Origin: Notospermus geniculatus
Lineage: Eukaryota > Nemertea > Pilidiophora > Heteronemertea > Lineidae
Assembly (NCBI GenBank): GCA_002633025.1
Contig: NMRB01000070.1
Span: forward strand, 42,352-106,351
DNA length: 64,000 nucleotides
Reading direction: 5' to 3'
Positions 21,860 through 32,933 of this stretch are shown here, piece by piece. Numbering within the stretch: position 1 is the first letter of the stretch; the number at the start of each line of letters is the position of its first letter. The position numbers and the translations under genes were made by a program. The notes under the pieces were generated by a model, which had not been told where the DNA came from, did no database searches, and saw only the letters and a program-made list of their open reading frames with translations.

Positions 21860-22268
21860 TTTCGTTAGTTTAATACAGAACGCGAAATTTGTTCAGTGCT
21901 CCTATCCTGTGTCGTTGACTCTGTGTTGTAACTTCATGTTTATCACGCCTGAAATATAGAAAATGATATGAGTAATCGAAAAATATTGGGTTTTTCTCAC
22001 GTCAGACGGAAATGATCTTCGTCAACAAGCGGACAAAGATAAGGTATGTTGGGATCAAAAAGATGCGAATAAATCACGTGAAAACTGAATGATAAAATCA
22101 ATTAAATCAGACGTAATTCATTTTGAATAAATATTTGTTAAAAATCGCTAGACGACACTATAAATCAGTTTTATCATCGACATACATGTATCTATAACTC
22201 TTGACACTAGCTTTGTGGAGTGCGCATACTTCGTCAGTGATGACCAAACCATCGTCGTTGTAAACAGA

Positions 22269-22287
22269 TACGTACGTACGTACGTAC
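22269..22287. repeat. ACGT simple repeat
   Basis: About four and a half tandem ACGT units, self-complementary. Confidence 0.85.
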
Positions 22288-22674
22288 ACTCAGAAATATG
22301 CATACATTAATCGTGTACACTGCCCCACTTTCTATGGCTAAAGGCAGCATATCCACTTGAGATCAGCGGGTTGATGTGCGATTAAGATAACAGCTCTTTG
22401 TTTTGCACCAAGTACACTGTTATGTGGAGTGGAGTCATGACGTGTATCGGCCATACTCCTACTATTCAGCGGCGGTGCCTTTACCATTGGAGAGCATGTC
22501 GTTTGTGATGAATAATGAATCAGTTCTGTTCGAGTGGTCACAGTCATCATTTAATCACTCTCTTCTAGCTAATCATTATGAGCGAGTTAATGAGAATTAA
22601 ATTGATGACTTTCGTGAAGGCAATGTGATGCGTGCCTCGATGGGCGAAATCCGCACTGCGTGTGACTCTCGTTA

Positions 22675-22875
22675 AAACGAGATGTTTTCGCGTTATTACG
22701 AGATCTTATCTCGTTATTACGAATCTTTTCTCGTTATTGCGAGATCTTTTCTCGTTATTACGAGGTCTTTTTCTCGTTTTTACGAGATCCTTTCTTGTTA
22801 TTACGAGATCTTTTCTTGTAATTACGCGATGTTATCTCGTTGTTGCGAGATCTTTTCTCGTTCTTACGAGATTTT
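22675..22875. repeat. Minisatellite, ~22-bp imperfect unit
   Basis: About nine copies of a unit like CGTTATTACGAGATCTTTTCT. The unit is internally near-palindromic (CTCGTTATTACGAG), so each can form a small hairpin. Spurious long ORFs result. Confidence 0.85.
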
Positions 22876-23179
22876 TTTAGTTCCCCCTATTTTTTGTATG
22901 GTAAATGCTACTCGACAGGATGATTTTGCGACAGACAGACGGGCGATCTGCCAGAACGGATATCTGTCAACAGAGGCTGTTAGCAAACAAGGCACGCCTA
23001 ACGGCCGAATATCCGCCGTCTGACTTTCAAGACAAGAGAATCTTGTGACGAAACTCGGCTAACGGAAGCTGTTGACAAAGCATTGATAGTTCTCGAGTGG
23101 GACTTCTGATTGTCGGCTTGCATGGCACGACTGACGAGCTGCTGTGATCAGTCAATAATATCGTACTGTACCCAAAGTT

Positions 23180-23520
23180 GCACGACACGGCCTAAACCGC
23201 TGGCCATAGACTGGATTGAACATTTATTTATTGGTTCGCCTCTGAGCTGACGACACCTAAGCAGTCAAGAGCACCAATTTACAGTTGACCCGACGCCGCA
23301 GTAAGATGTGTGTTGATTGGCTGAAACACAGCGAACATGTCGAGAGGCACACAGGCACCCAGTACATGTATGTTGGCTGGTTGGGTCATCCGTCTATGGT
23401 CCTAAAAGCGGATCACTGATTGGATGGGAAGTTTAGCGCTCACTAGTGATACCTATTGGACATCTTCTGAGAATCGCGTGAACCAAAGCAGTTTCGGAGT
23501 GGTAAAACGGGAAGCGGTTC
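23180..23520. repeat. Interspersed repeat family D, copy 2
   Basis: Contains ACATGTCGAGAGGCA, AGTGATACCTATTGGACATC and GAGAATCGCGTGAACC, as in 57600-57920 and inverted at 19900-20300. Confidence 0.6.
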
Positions 23521-24189
23521 CAAACTGCGGAGGAGTTAGACCTACATGTATCCCATAGAAAATATTAGAATGATGTGTTTGCATAAAGTACACGTACATG
23601 TATGTAGCAGATCAGGACCTCGCTATTGGCTTAAATTTGTATAAATGCAATTCGCATGTTGAGTGTGATAATCCGTAGCATTCTTCCATTTCAAGGGCTT
23701 TAAAACATGGAAGCTTGACAAGGATCGATGTTTGACAGGGTGTCAAGTGTCATTTTCGTTCGATTGCATAGCCCACATTTTACAAGTGTTCAGCCGAATT
23801 AGCGAAGGAGATGACACAAATTACATACACAATTGTATGTACACATATATCGACTGATAACTTGACAGCGAAATATACTTTTGATGATGATATCTATTCA
23901 ACATGTAATTTTCCAGTAGCTTTTATTGAGAAGGTTTCGGGGTCACTGACTCACTACACGTACTTGTTTTCTGGGTTTCTAAATAGGCTATCAATGTTTA
24001 ATATTTGACACTAACGAGCCGAGATTTGTGTCAAAGACGAGTCGAAACCCGAGTCGATCTTGCTCATCGAGTGACGAATATAATATCGAAAAACTATGAG
24101 CTGAGGAAGGTATCTGACTTAAAGCAGGAATTGATCGAGCAGCAATTCAATCATTCACATTTTCCTCCTACACGGTTGTCAAAGTATTA

Positions 24190-24520
24190 ATATTTTAATA
24201 GTTTAATAGTTTAATAATTTGATAATTTAATATTTAAATATTTTATACTTTAGTAGTTTGGTGTGTTGATATTTTAATATTTTATATTTCCTCCTCTGTT
24301 TTAATTTAATGTTCGGCGTTTAATATTTAACGTTTAGCGTTTGATATTTAATATTTAATATTCACTTTAATTATTTATTATTTATTTTTTATTATTTATT
24401 TAATTTACTTCACAATCATAATATTATATATTAATAGCCTATTACATCGTTTTATAAATATTTACCGTATATAATATTTATATCTATTTTTGATGATATT
24501 TAACTACATTACCTACATTC
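24190..24520. repeat. AT-rich low-complexity tract
   Basis: Over 300 bp made mostly of TTTAATA, TTTAATAG and TATTTAAT repeats, just before the large tandem duplication. No gene seen. Confidence 0.8.
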
Positions 24521-25873
24521 AGAAGTATTATTGCAATATTGGGCAGATTAATTTGTTCAATCCGCTGGTATTTTTTCTGTATATTGGCTGATTAAAAAGC
24601 ACAAATTATTAGGTTGCGATTTTAAAATATGAAACTAAATGAAGACTAAATCACGAACGATTGAAAATAATCTGATGAAAACAAATCGAGATTGAATTGG
24701 GCACAAAATACCTATAATAATAAATAAAAACTAGTCTATAAAACTCATAAATTGGGTATCATTAGAGCCAGTAAATCACACATTGTCGGCGGTGATAAAA
24801 ATGTATTTGTCCGACTGCCGTCCGGCAGTAAATGATAAGGTCTGCTGTGCATAAAAAATCTGGGTTGCACAAATTGGTTGATGATGGTGTTCGCTGTCCA
24901 GAAATTGACGGAAACATTTCATCGGCAATACATCTCCGAAAGAGTTGTCGACTTGCTTCCTCTGTGCACTCGGTCGTCATTAAGCTGTTTCCCGAGATCT
25001 CTTCAGTCAACAGACTTGGTGCCAGACTCTCATGCAGAGCGGGAGAGCGATCTTCGCGAGCTCGGTATCTTCATGTCCGAGGTCGACAAAGGCGATCGAT
25101 TCGAAGCCCCTGTTCTGAAAGGATGTAGAAGCGGTAGGTGTGGTAAAAGAAATGTCAGCCGAGGCGAGCCCAGTGCAACACTGCCATCGAGGTGCCTTTC
25201 GATGACGATGTCCTTCATTTCGAGAATACAATGCGGTAACATGGAAATGTGAAGACAACAGAAGGCCATTTAAAACAAGAGCAACGCAGAGCGGGGTATT
25301 GATGCCACCGACCAGTGTGTTGTTTGTTGGCATGACACCGACGACTCCGACGCAGTAGCCTTGACACATAATGCCCCGAAACTTTGGAGGTCGGGGGCAT
25401 AAAAATTGGAAGACGCGAAGCCAGACATAAAAAACCTGATGCACTGACGAATTAGAACCGAGGATAGAACAAAATGTCCGATACAATGATCTAGCATCTA
25501 TTGATACAGAAAGTCGACGCAAAAACGGTTATTTGCCGTAAAAAACAGCCAATCGAAATCTGATTTGCATTGACCTCGGTTCTGTTGACAAAGTAATCAG
25601 GATAGAAATGACAGTAGGGATGTTAACTTTTGTTTAGCCACGGAAATAACTAATAAATCCTAATGACATTGATAAATATTATATTCTAGGCCAGTCTGCT
25701 GCCATCGTTTGATGCAAGTGTGCCACCGGTATCTGAATAATATCCAGCTAAACGCATATTGTCAATATACACTCTCGTACCCGCATTATTTAACAACTGA
25801 AGAGGTTTCAAATCAATGGACGACCCATCCAAAATAGCAACATGTAGCCAATGCCTATGTCCACATATTTATT

Positions 25874-26773
25874 GGCTCACTAAGTGACCCTTATTTTCGT
25901 GTCTGATTTTTCGTTTCCATCCGATTGTGGAGTCATGTTTTGTCCAATGTTATTGATCTTGGTATGTATGTACGGCGAATTGTATGTAGTTTTGTCTGAG
26001 GTCAACGAAATTTTGATACGTTACATAGTTTTTGAGATATTAGGGTTTTTGTGGGCTGAAAAAGCGGATGCGTATCGTGCGTGAGGCTGGATTTCCTTCC
26101 TGGCAATGAGAAATGAGTTGGGTCTGTGGATGACGAAAATAGGCCGAATTTGATTTGCACGATCGTGAGTTAGTTGGGTTGAATTGTGTACGGAACTTAG
26201 GTCCAAAAATTCTTCAAGTGGTCATTAAATTTTGTTGTCAGTCCGTTTGATTTGATCATAACGTCGTTGTGGAGAAAAAAGACACCGAATCGACGGATTT
26301 TTTCCCGAGAACGCAAGACTAGCCAAACCATACCTGGTCGCTTGTTTTACTTCAATCGTGTCTGCACGGATTACGCTATATGGAGCTTGCGTGCGGTAAT
26401 TAGGTCACTTTTATTTATATTTGGCGAATGTGTATCACTGTGTATAGTGAATTGTTATTACTAGCATCTGACCAGCGGCGAAGAAATTTTGAGGGAGTGT
26501 GTGTTTCTGTTTGTCTTTTGAATATCCTGCGGTAAAGGGTCTGTTGCTTTATTGATGAGTCATTGACTGTGTTTGGAGAGGGGTACTTTCTTGGCTAGAA
26601 TCCATTTAATCATTAACCGTCAAATCCAACTTCCTCAGAAAATAGGAATTTATAGGCCTAGGCCTAGACATGTGGATGATGATGATTCTGATAAAGTGAT
26701 ACAACCAATTAGTATTCGAATTGTCCATCTATTTTCTGTTACTCCCATTCATTAACCCTCCACTTAGTGAGCC
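25874..26773. mobile_element. 900-bp insertion with GGCTCACTAAGTG inverted ends
   Basis: GGCTCACTAAGTG at the left and its complement at the right bound a stretch absent from unit 2 (near 34650). A further 19 bp beyond the right end is also missing from unit 2. No transposase-like ORF. Confidence 0.7.
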
Positions 26774-27236
26774 CTGTCGCCACCAGGCTTGTCAATACAT
26801 ATATGTCAACAATAATTGATTTAGGGTTGGAAACTGAAGCACTAAAGATTTGCTATAATATTGCCCATTTTGATCCTCATATTGGTCAAAATAATATTGC
26901 GCGTGTTTGGACCGCTTGCAGGCACATTTTGGCCGACACAAAGGTTAGTATTGATAAAAGTTAGCAAATGCTTTTACTTAAAATTTGCACAGCGAGGTCC
27001 AATGTGAATGTACTGCAAAACCTGAAGTAAAAGCATTTGCTAGCATTTGTGAATATAATGATCAGCCATTACATTGGAAATGGTGACAAAAGACAGCTGC
27101 TCTCCAAAAAATTATTTCGTTTCATAAAGTCAAGCAGTGGCATTTTGTTCTTTCTCTTGCTGACGAATCCGGACTCGATGTACTCTAGTTAATCAGTCAG
27201 CATCACCATGGGTAAAATGAAGGAAGACTCGACGAG

Positions 27237-27631
27237 TATCGCAGGCCGGAGTGGACACAATTCATATTTAATGTCCACATTAATTCCGATTTTGGGGAGC
27301 GCGGTGGCACAATGGTTAGAGCGTTGGACTCGTGATCGGAAGGTTGCGGGTTCAATCCCTGGCTGTGTCACTCTGTATACTACCGTCCAAAAGTCCTTAT
27401 CCGTGATTGGTCGATTTTATGTGGATATTACATGTAATTCGCGATTTAATGGGGACATAAAATACGAATTTATATGGACATTAAGTAAGTAGGGCGATTT
27501 TATATCCACATTAAAAACTCGGCTGCGATTGGTTGATTTAGTGTGGATATAAATTCTTGATTTAATGTGGATATAAAATCGGAATTAATGTGGACATTAA
27601 ATATGAATTGTGTCCACTCCGGCCTGCGATA
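27237..27631. mobile_element. 395-bp TIR element with 6-bp target duplication, carrying a SINE head
   Basis: Ends TATCGCAGGCCGGAGTGGAC and its complement pair over more than 50 bp. GACGAG flanks both sides and occurs once at the empty site in unit 2 (35100-35105). A tRNA-like head sits in the middle. Confidence 0.88.
27297..27375 (+). repeat. tRNA-derived SINE head
   Basis: GTGGCACAATGGTTAGAGCG (A box) and GCGGGTTCAATCCCTGG (B box) at tRNA-like spacing. The outer ends do not form an acceptor stem, so I call it a SINE and not a tRNA. It is inside the TIR element 27237-27631. Confidence 0.75.
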
Positions 27632-28032
27632 GACGAGTTCTAATCAACTTCCCACTGACAGTGCCCGTACCAATTTGTCCACATTCTAAGGCGTATCGGA
27701 AAACCTCAGCCTTTGTTGGAGCAAACTGGGGCATGATGGCTATCATGGTGACCGGAGACAAATTGACATAATGGATGATCGTATTGTGTAACATCACCAA
27801 GGGAGTTGGAGTCGGATGAGCAAAATAAGCGTTGTGTATGGCTTAAACAGGAATCCATAGAATATCTACGTGCCTTCTTGTCTAAGCAGGGGATTATGTT
27901 TTTTTACGATAGTGTGTTATGCCTCCCGTCGTTATGATAGAGAGCATGACTCTCTTTTGACTGCAGAGGTTTTCTCTGGGCACTTCAGTCTCCTGCTGCT
28001 GCTGTACCCTGACCTGCCCATCCTGAGAATCT

Positions 28033-28172
28033 GGGACGTTATTCACGAAGCTCCCGTAACTTACGGGCATGCGCAAACTATTGTCCTTTTGCGGACAACC
28101 TATTGTTCACTATCAGCCTGACAAAGGATTTGCGTACCCTTAAAGTTACGGGAGCTTTGTGAATAAGGTCCC
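28033..28172. mobile_element. Foldback element family C (GGGACGTTATTCAC ends)
   Basis: ~140-bp hairpin with ends like GGGACCTTATTCACAAAGC and a centre with ACTATTGTCC and GTTCACTATCAGCCTGAC. Present in both duplication units (also 35498-35637) and inverted at 60736-60863. Confidence 0.8.
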
Positions 28173-29860
28173 AGGTCATTTCATTCGGCTTGCCACCCTC
28201 TCAGATGAGGCAAGGCGTAGGCCTACGACCCTTTTTAAGAGGACGTGACTCGCCCAGCATTGTGTAATAAGGCCCTAGTAGAGCTGTGCAGACGATATGC
28301 CTCTTGACGGAAAAACTGAATTTTGACCACAGCTGCTGAGTCAGCAATCATGTGGACGAGAAAAATAAAGTGATTAGGAAAAGCACATTCATGTCATTCT
28401 GTGATCATACATTTGGGCATTGTGCTATGGTTTGTCGGGTTGATTAAGGGTGGTACAGTTTTATAGATTTGTCCCAGTTGGCACTAGATTAAGTCGGTTA
28501 TCGACTTAAAATACGTCTACTACAAATGCACTGCATGGAAATGTGTACATGTATACGTACATGTACGTACACGTACATGTAGGCCTATGCATTGCAACGG
28601 TCGCAGTTTTTAATCCAATAGGCCTACTTGGCAATATAATTTTCCACTCGACCAACGGTTGTCTGATTCCTGACGTTGAATCAAGGGCAAGGAGTGAGCA
28701 AGTAATCAACCTGGTTAGAGACAGTGAAGGAAGAAGTTAATATGTATTGTACGTGAACGAAAATGACGTCATTTCCTTAAAAACACCGATACATAGTATT
28801 TGGTAAAGAAATGCACATGGACGCGGGTTGATCAAAAGCCCGTTCTGCACTGTCAAGTATTTGATCCAGTATTCTGGATATCTCCTGAATGTTGATTGTT
28901 TATATTGAAAGCCGTTGGCCACATGAAGATTCCATCACGCAACTTGACATCGTTCTGTAATTAAGTAACCATTGCACATAGATCGGGCGCGTGGATATGG
29001 ATCCAAAGGAAGTCAAGCAGTATTGATATACGCCAACGTAAAGACAAACACACGTGCCATGGGTGGATGATCGGTAAAAGCCTTTTATCACTTTCTTTAG
29101 AACAAAGGAGGGGAATGGATTAGTGCTACGGATGCAGACTTGTAAAAGGTCACTTTTTCGTGCTGCAGCTTGAAGTATATGAAAGTACAGACAATAAATA
29201 CTGCAATACGAATGAAAAATATTTGTGATCAACCCGATAGCCCGCATATAGGGAGTGCTCTCTTTTAGATATTATAGCAGTTTCTTCAAAAGGATTCTCG
29301 TATACATGGGAACCGTACTGATTGCGTGGGTTGCCCATCCGAGGATTCCGTCGCCATAGTCTAAAATTGTTGTTCGTCTTTGTTGGTGTAAACTCAAAGG
29401 AAAGACGACGTTGATTCCTGTCACACCTGCGTAAATCTGCCATGAGTGTTTCCGTATGTCAGTATTTCCCCATATTTGACAAACGCTGCATGGCAGTTTT
29501 CAGGATACACTGCAGTTGTTCGTCGATTCCCAAAGATTCCTTACTCGCAATGATCAATGACCGGCACGGACAATCGCACTGGTCATTTCTCATAAGACAG
29601 GTACTTTCAGATCTTCCCTGCCCTTACCTACCATAATGAATCCCCCAGCCCTACGGATAAGGCCGGTATTAGAGATAATACCGTTCATCATGGTGTAAGG
29701 CTTCACACACAAACGTGAGTACAGAGCAACAATCAACTGACTTTAACGTGACACCCCATCAATCCGAAGTAACGATATTTGCAGCCCTGTCGCCAGAGGT
29801 AACGAAGCGGAAGCAGAAACTGTCTTCGCGTTAACGTCAGTTGGCAGCTTTTTTCAAACC

Positions 29861-30450
29861 AAGGCTTGTCTACACGATCATACATTTGTTCAAAACATCA
29901 TCATACATTTGTATGATGATGTCCAAGCTTGTGTGTCGATTTCTGTCTTGTGACAATGCAGCTAAAATTTTGAACATCATCATACATTGTTCAAAACAGC
30001 ATCATACACTTGCATGATGATGTTCAAGTTTGTTGTGGATTTCGATCTACAGTCCAACATTCATGAACTTTGTATGATGAAGTATGATGGAGAAAGGATA
30101 ATGTTGGATGCTGTTCAAGTTTGTTGGGAAAACCGTCCACACGATCATACATTTGTCCATGAACATCATCACACATTTTTTTTGGGATGTTTTGCATTGG
30201 CAAGATGAAACATGCAGCTAAAAATTTGAACATCATCATACATGTTCAGGTTTGTTGGGAAAACAGTCCACACGATCATACATTTTGTCGTGAACATCAT
30301 CACACAAATTTGAACATCATCATACATGTTGGTTGCTGTTCAAGTTTGTTGGGAAAACAGCCTACACAATCAAATATCTGTCCATGAACATCATCACACA
30401 AATGTATGATGATGTTTTGAACAAATGTATGATCGTGTAGACAGGCCTTT
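29861..30450. mobile_element. 590-bp compound palindrome built of CATCATCATACAT repeats
   Basis: Ends AAGGCTTGTCTACACGATCA and a near-complement pair. Inside, ACATCATCATACAT and its complement recur many times in both directions. Absent from unit 2 near 37430, so inserted or expanded after the duplication. Confidence 0.75.
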
Positions 30451-30569
30451 AACACCTTGTTGGACAAATGTTGGCTGATGTGCAAGGAATTTATTTTTTC
30501 TTTCAACATATTATTCAAATGAGTTTTGGTATTTTGTTGGCATGTGTAAACAGGGTCAAAATATCGTGC

Positions 30570-30899
30570 TACTCAAGTCGTTCTATGTTGGTCCATGCAC
30601 ATCGTTATCACAGCTAAACCTAGTTACTCAAGTCGTTCTATGTTGGTCCGTGCACATCGTTATCACAGCTAAACCTAGTTACTCAAGTCGTTCTATGTTG
30701 GTCCGTGCACATCGTTATCACAGCTAAACCTAGTTACTCAAGTCGTTCTATGTTGGTCCGTGCACATCGTTATCACAGCTAAACCTAGTTACTCAAGTCG
30801 TTCTATGTTGGTCCATGCACATCGTTATCACAGCTAAACCTAGTTACTCAAGTCGTTCTATGTCGGTCCATGCACATCGTTATCACAGCTAAACCTATA
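30570..30899. repeat. 55-bp tandem repeat, six copies
   Basis: Six nearly identical 55-bp units from TACTCAAGTCGTTCTATGTT to AAACCTAGT. Unit 2 has about three units at 37559-37745, some inverted. Confidence 0.95.
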
Positions 30900-31395
30900 C
30901 CCATGCGAAACGCTCTGGTCACCTTTGTCGGAGAGGAAAATGTAAATATGGATTATCCCCAGGGTTTTTTGAACGTGGCTGGTGTTTGTGAAATGTGAAT
31001 CGCTTAGTAGTCTGATGGACCAGAAATTCGCTCGTGACAGCAGCAGAACTGGGCACTCACACAAACACTAGGATTAATGTATATTGGGTGGTTTGTCAAG
31101 TTCATGATAGAAGGGAAGGACATCCAAGCGACGTCAATGGTTCCCTGTGATTCTCTTTTTGTATAAAATCGGCATGGTCTACGCATCTACCGTACGGTTA
31201 CACCTACAAATAAACTTCCGGTTACATAATGTAGGCCTATATTGTACATGTACATGTACATGTATAGACTAAATCGGGCATTTTTGTGTACGAACACGTC
31301 GTATATGATTACGCCATGTATGACAGATAGAAAGCAAACACTTGTCAATATAAATCCACAACCTGAAGAATATAAGGGTCAGTAAAAAGACAGAA

Positions 31396-31515
31396 AGGCC
31401 CGTATTTTAGAATGCTCCTCAAGGTAAAGGAGTTCCTCAAGGCTATTGTTCTCCTGTTGAGAACAATAGCCTTGAGGAACTCCTTTACCTTGAGGAGCAT
31501 TCTAAAATACGGGCT
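31396..31515. mobile_element. 120-bp perfect foldback element, unit 1
   Basis: Arms of about 55 bp (AGGCCCGTATTTTAGAATGC, TCCTCAAGGTAAAGGAG) meet at a short loop. Recurs at 38251-38370; a diverged relative is at 8822-8941. Confidence 0.88.
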
Positions 31516-32635
31516 CAAGACTCTGTAGTGTCGGAATAACAACTTAGGAAAAGAAATGTTTGCCTCATTGTGGTAAATCAAAGTGAAGAATAGAAAAACT
31601 TACCAAAGACGTCATGATAACAGTTCGATCTGCCATTCGTAGATCTTTGGGTTTCGTATCCCGACTTGTGCTCGATGAATGAAATGTAAATCCAACTATC
31701 TGCCGATTTGTAATATCCAGAATGAAAAAGCAAAATATCCTCTGATCACGTCTTTACACTGGGCTTGGCGTCATACGGTCAAGTTGTTCACCAGTAGTCA
31801 CCATACAGTGATGATTCAGGCCATTTAACATTGAATCGACACCAAGATAACCGATATGACATCGTGCTGTTATCAATAATTATCGGTCATCTTCGTCGAT
31901 CGCAGCGACGCTTTGAACGCACCGTAGAATCAAAAGCTCCCAGGTTTCAGCAAATCCAGCCGAGACTTCGTAGCAACATGGGTCTGACCTCTAAGAGCAA
32001 CTCCAATCCAAGGATAAAGGTGGTGACCGCATGATCAGACCAAGTGATGTCAAGTTCAGATGCCAACATTGGTAAATGGTGAATTATGTTAATCATGTCT
32101 ACATGTACGTGTATTATGGAAAAGTATTATTTTTTCTCTTGAAGTCTTTTGCTTAAAACCGTTTTTAAAAAGCTTTAGTAACAGATATAATTACATTGTA
32201 AGTTGTAGGAGAAAAACTTAGTTTCTTTAAGAAGAACACTAACTTATTCCTGATTTTCGTCATCAACATTCAACCTTCATTTTACATGTATCAATCTCAA
32301 ATGTAAGTTTGATACCTGGATCCGCTTGCCGTACCCACAGGGCTGATGGAATGAACTACCATCACACCACTGTTTATTGACAAAATAATGACAACCCGGT
32401 GTACCTGTGTTACATATTGGCATTATTAATTTTGATTGTCCACTTGATGTCCGGCCTCAAACGAAAAACAATAATTTCGTCATGTAACAAAAATTGTTAA
32501 ATTCGTGAACACAGGAAGTCAATTAACATGGCAAATAGATTAATAGATTAAAACATATACAATATGTACATAAATTTTATTTTTGTGCTATTTTCAGGAT
32601 CGCAAATCTATGCACATATAGACCTACACGCTAAA

Positions 32636-32933
32636 GCCGAGAGCAGATCGGCCTTGCGACTGGAAGCAACTGAACGCAACAGTCGCTGTCGATATGAGCG
32701 GACCGCGTACATCGACTGCGACTGGTCATTGCGGCAACAAGTGGCACAATCCAGTCTTCAATCCGGCAACGAGTAGAACATGGGCAACTGGCTGGAACTA
32801 GCGGCAACTAGCGCGCACATCGACCTGTTTGAGCAACTGATCAGTTGCTGCTGTTTCCAGCCAGTCGCCCACCATTGCCAAAAACGCCATTGCCGGTAGT
32901 TGCTTCCAGTCGCAAGGTCGATCTGCTCTCGGC
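32636..32933. mobile_element. 298-bp TIR element (GCCGAGAGCAGATCG ends), unit 1
   Basis: TIRs of about 35 bp include CTTGCGACTGGAAGCAACT. The interior has several short CAACTG/CAGTTG inversions. Recurs at 39492-39784. Confidence 0.8.

Larger units (their letters stand above)
20525..22121. repeat. Tandem ~798-bp duplication containing NHE exon 1
   Basis: Units 20525-21323 and 21325-22121 differ by a few substitutions and 1-3 base indels. Each holds a complete first coding exon with its donor, leader and upstream ORF. Confidence 0.93.

Noticed and set aside
25007-25522. 171-codon minus-strand frame in duplication unit 1
   Set aside because: Unit 2 has frameshifting indels in the same place and a different frame is open. 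No recognisable motif; treated as non-coding or pseudogene.
27297-27375. A true tRNA gene
   Set aside because: The A and B boxes are good, but the ends do not form an acceptor stem and the sequence is embedded in a TIR element. It is a SINE head.
28900-29247. 115-codon minus-strand frame, 155 codons in unit 2 (36367-36834)
   Set aside because: The two units differ in frame toward the end, the composition is unremarkable and no motif is recognised. Not supported as a gene.
29150-29443. Minus-strand frame MADLRRCDRNQ..., resembling a type II membrane protein start
   Set aside because: Unit 2 (36890-37030) has several non-triplet indels that break it, and a hydrophobic stretch lies in a different frame. 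No conserved coding signal.
30570-30899. Regular repeats that could suggest a CRISPR array
   Set aside because: The 55-bp units are contiguous with no unique spacers, no cas genes occur, and the DNA is clearly eukaryotic. It is a plain tandem repeat.
32564-32776. 70-codon plus-strand ORF and its unit 2 counterpart
   Set aside because: Lies across a 298-bp TIR element present in both units. No coding motif.
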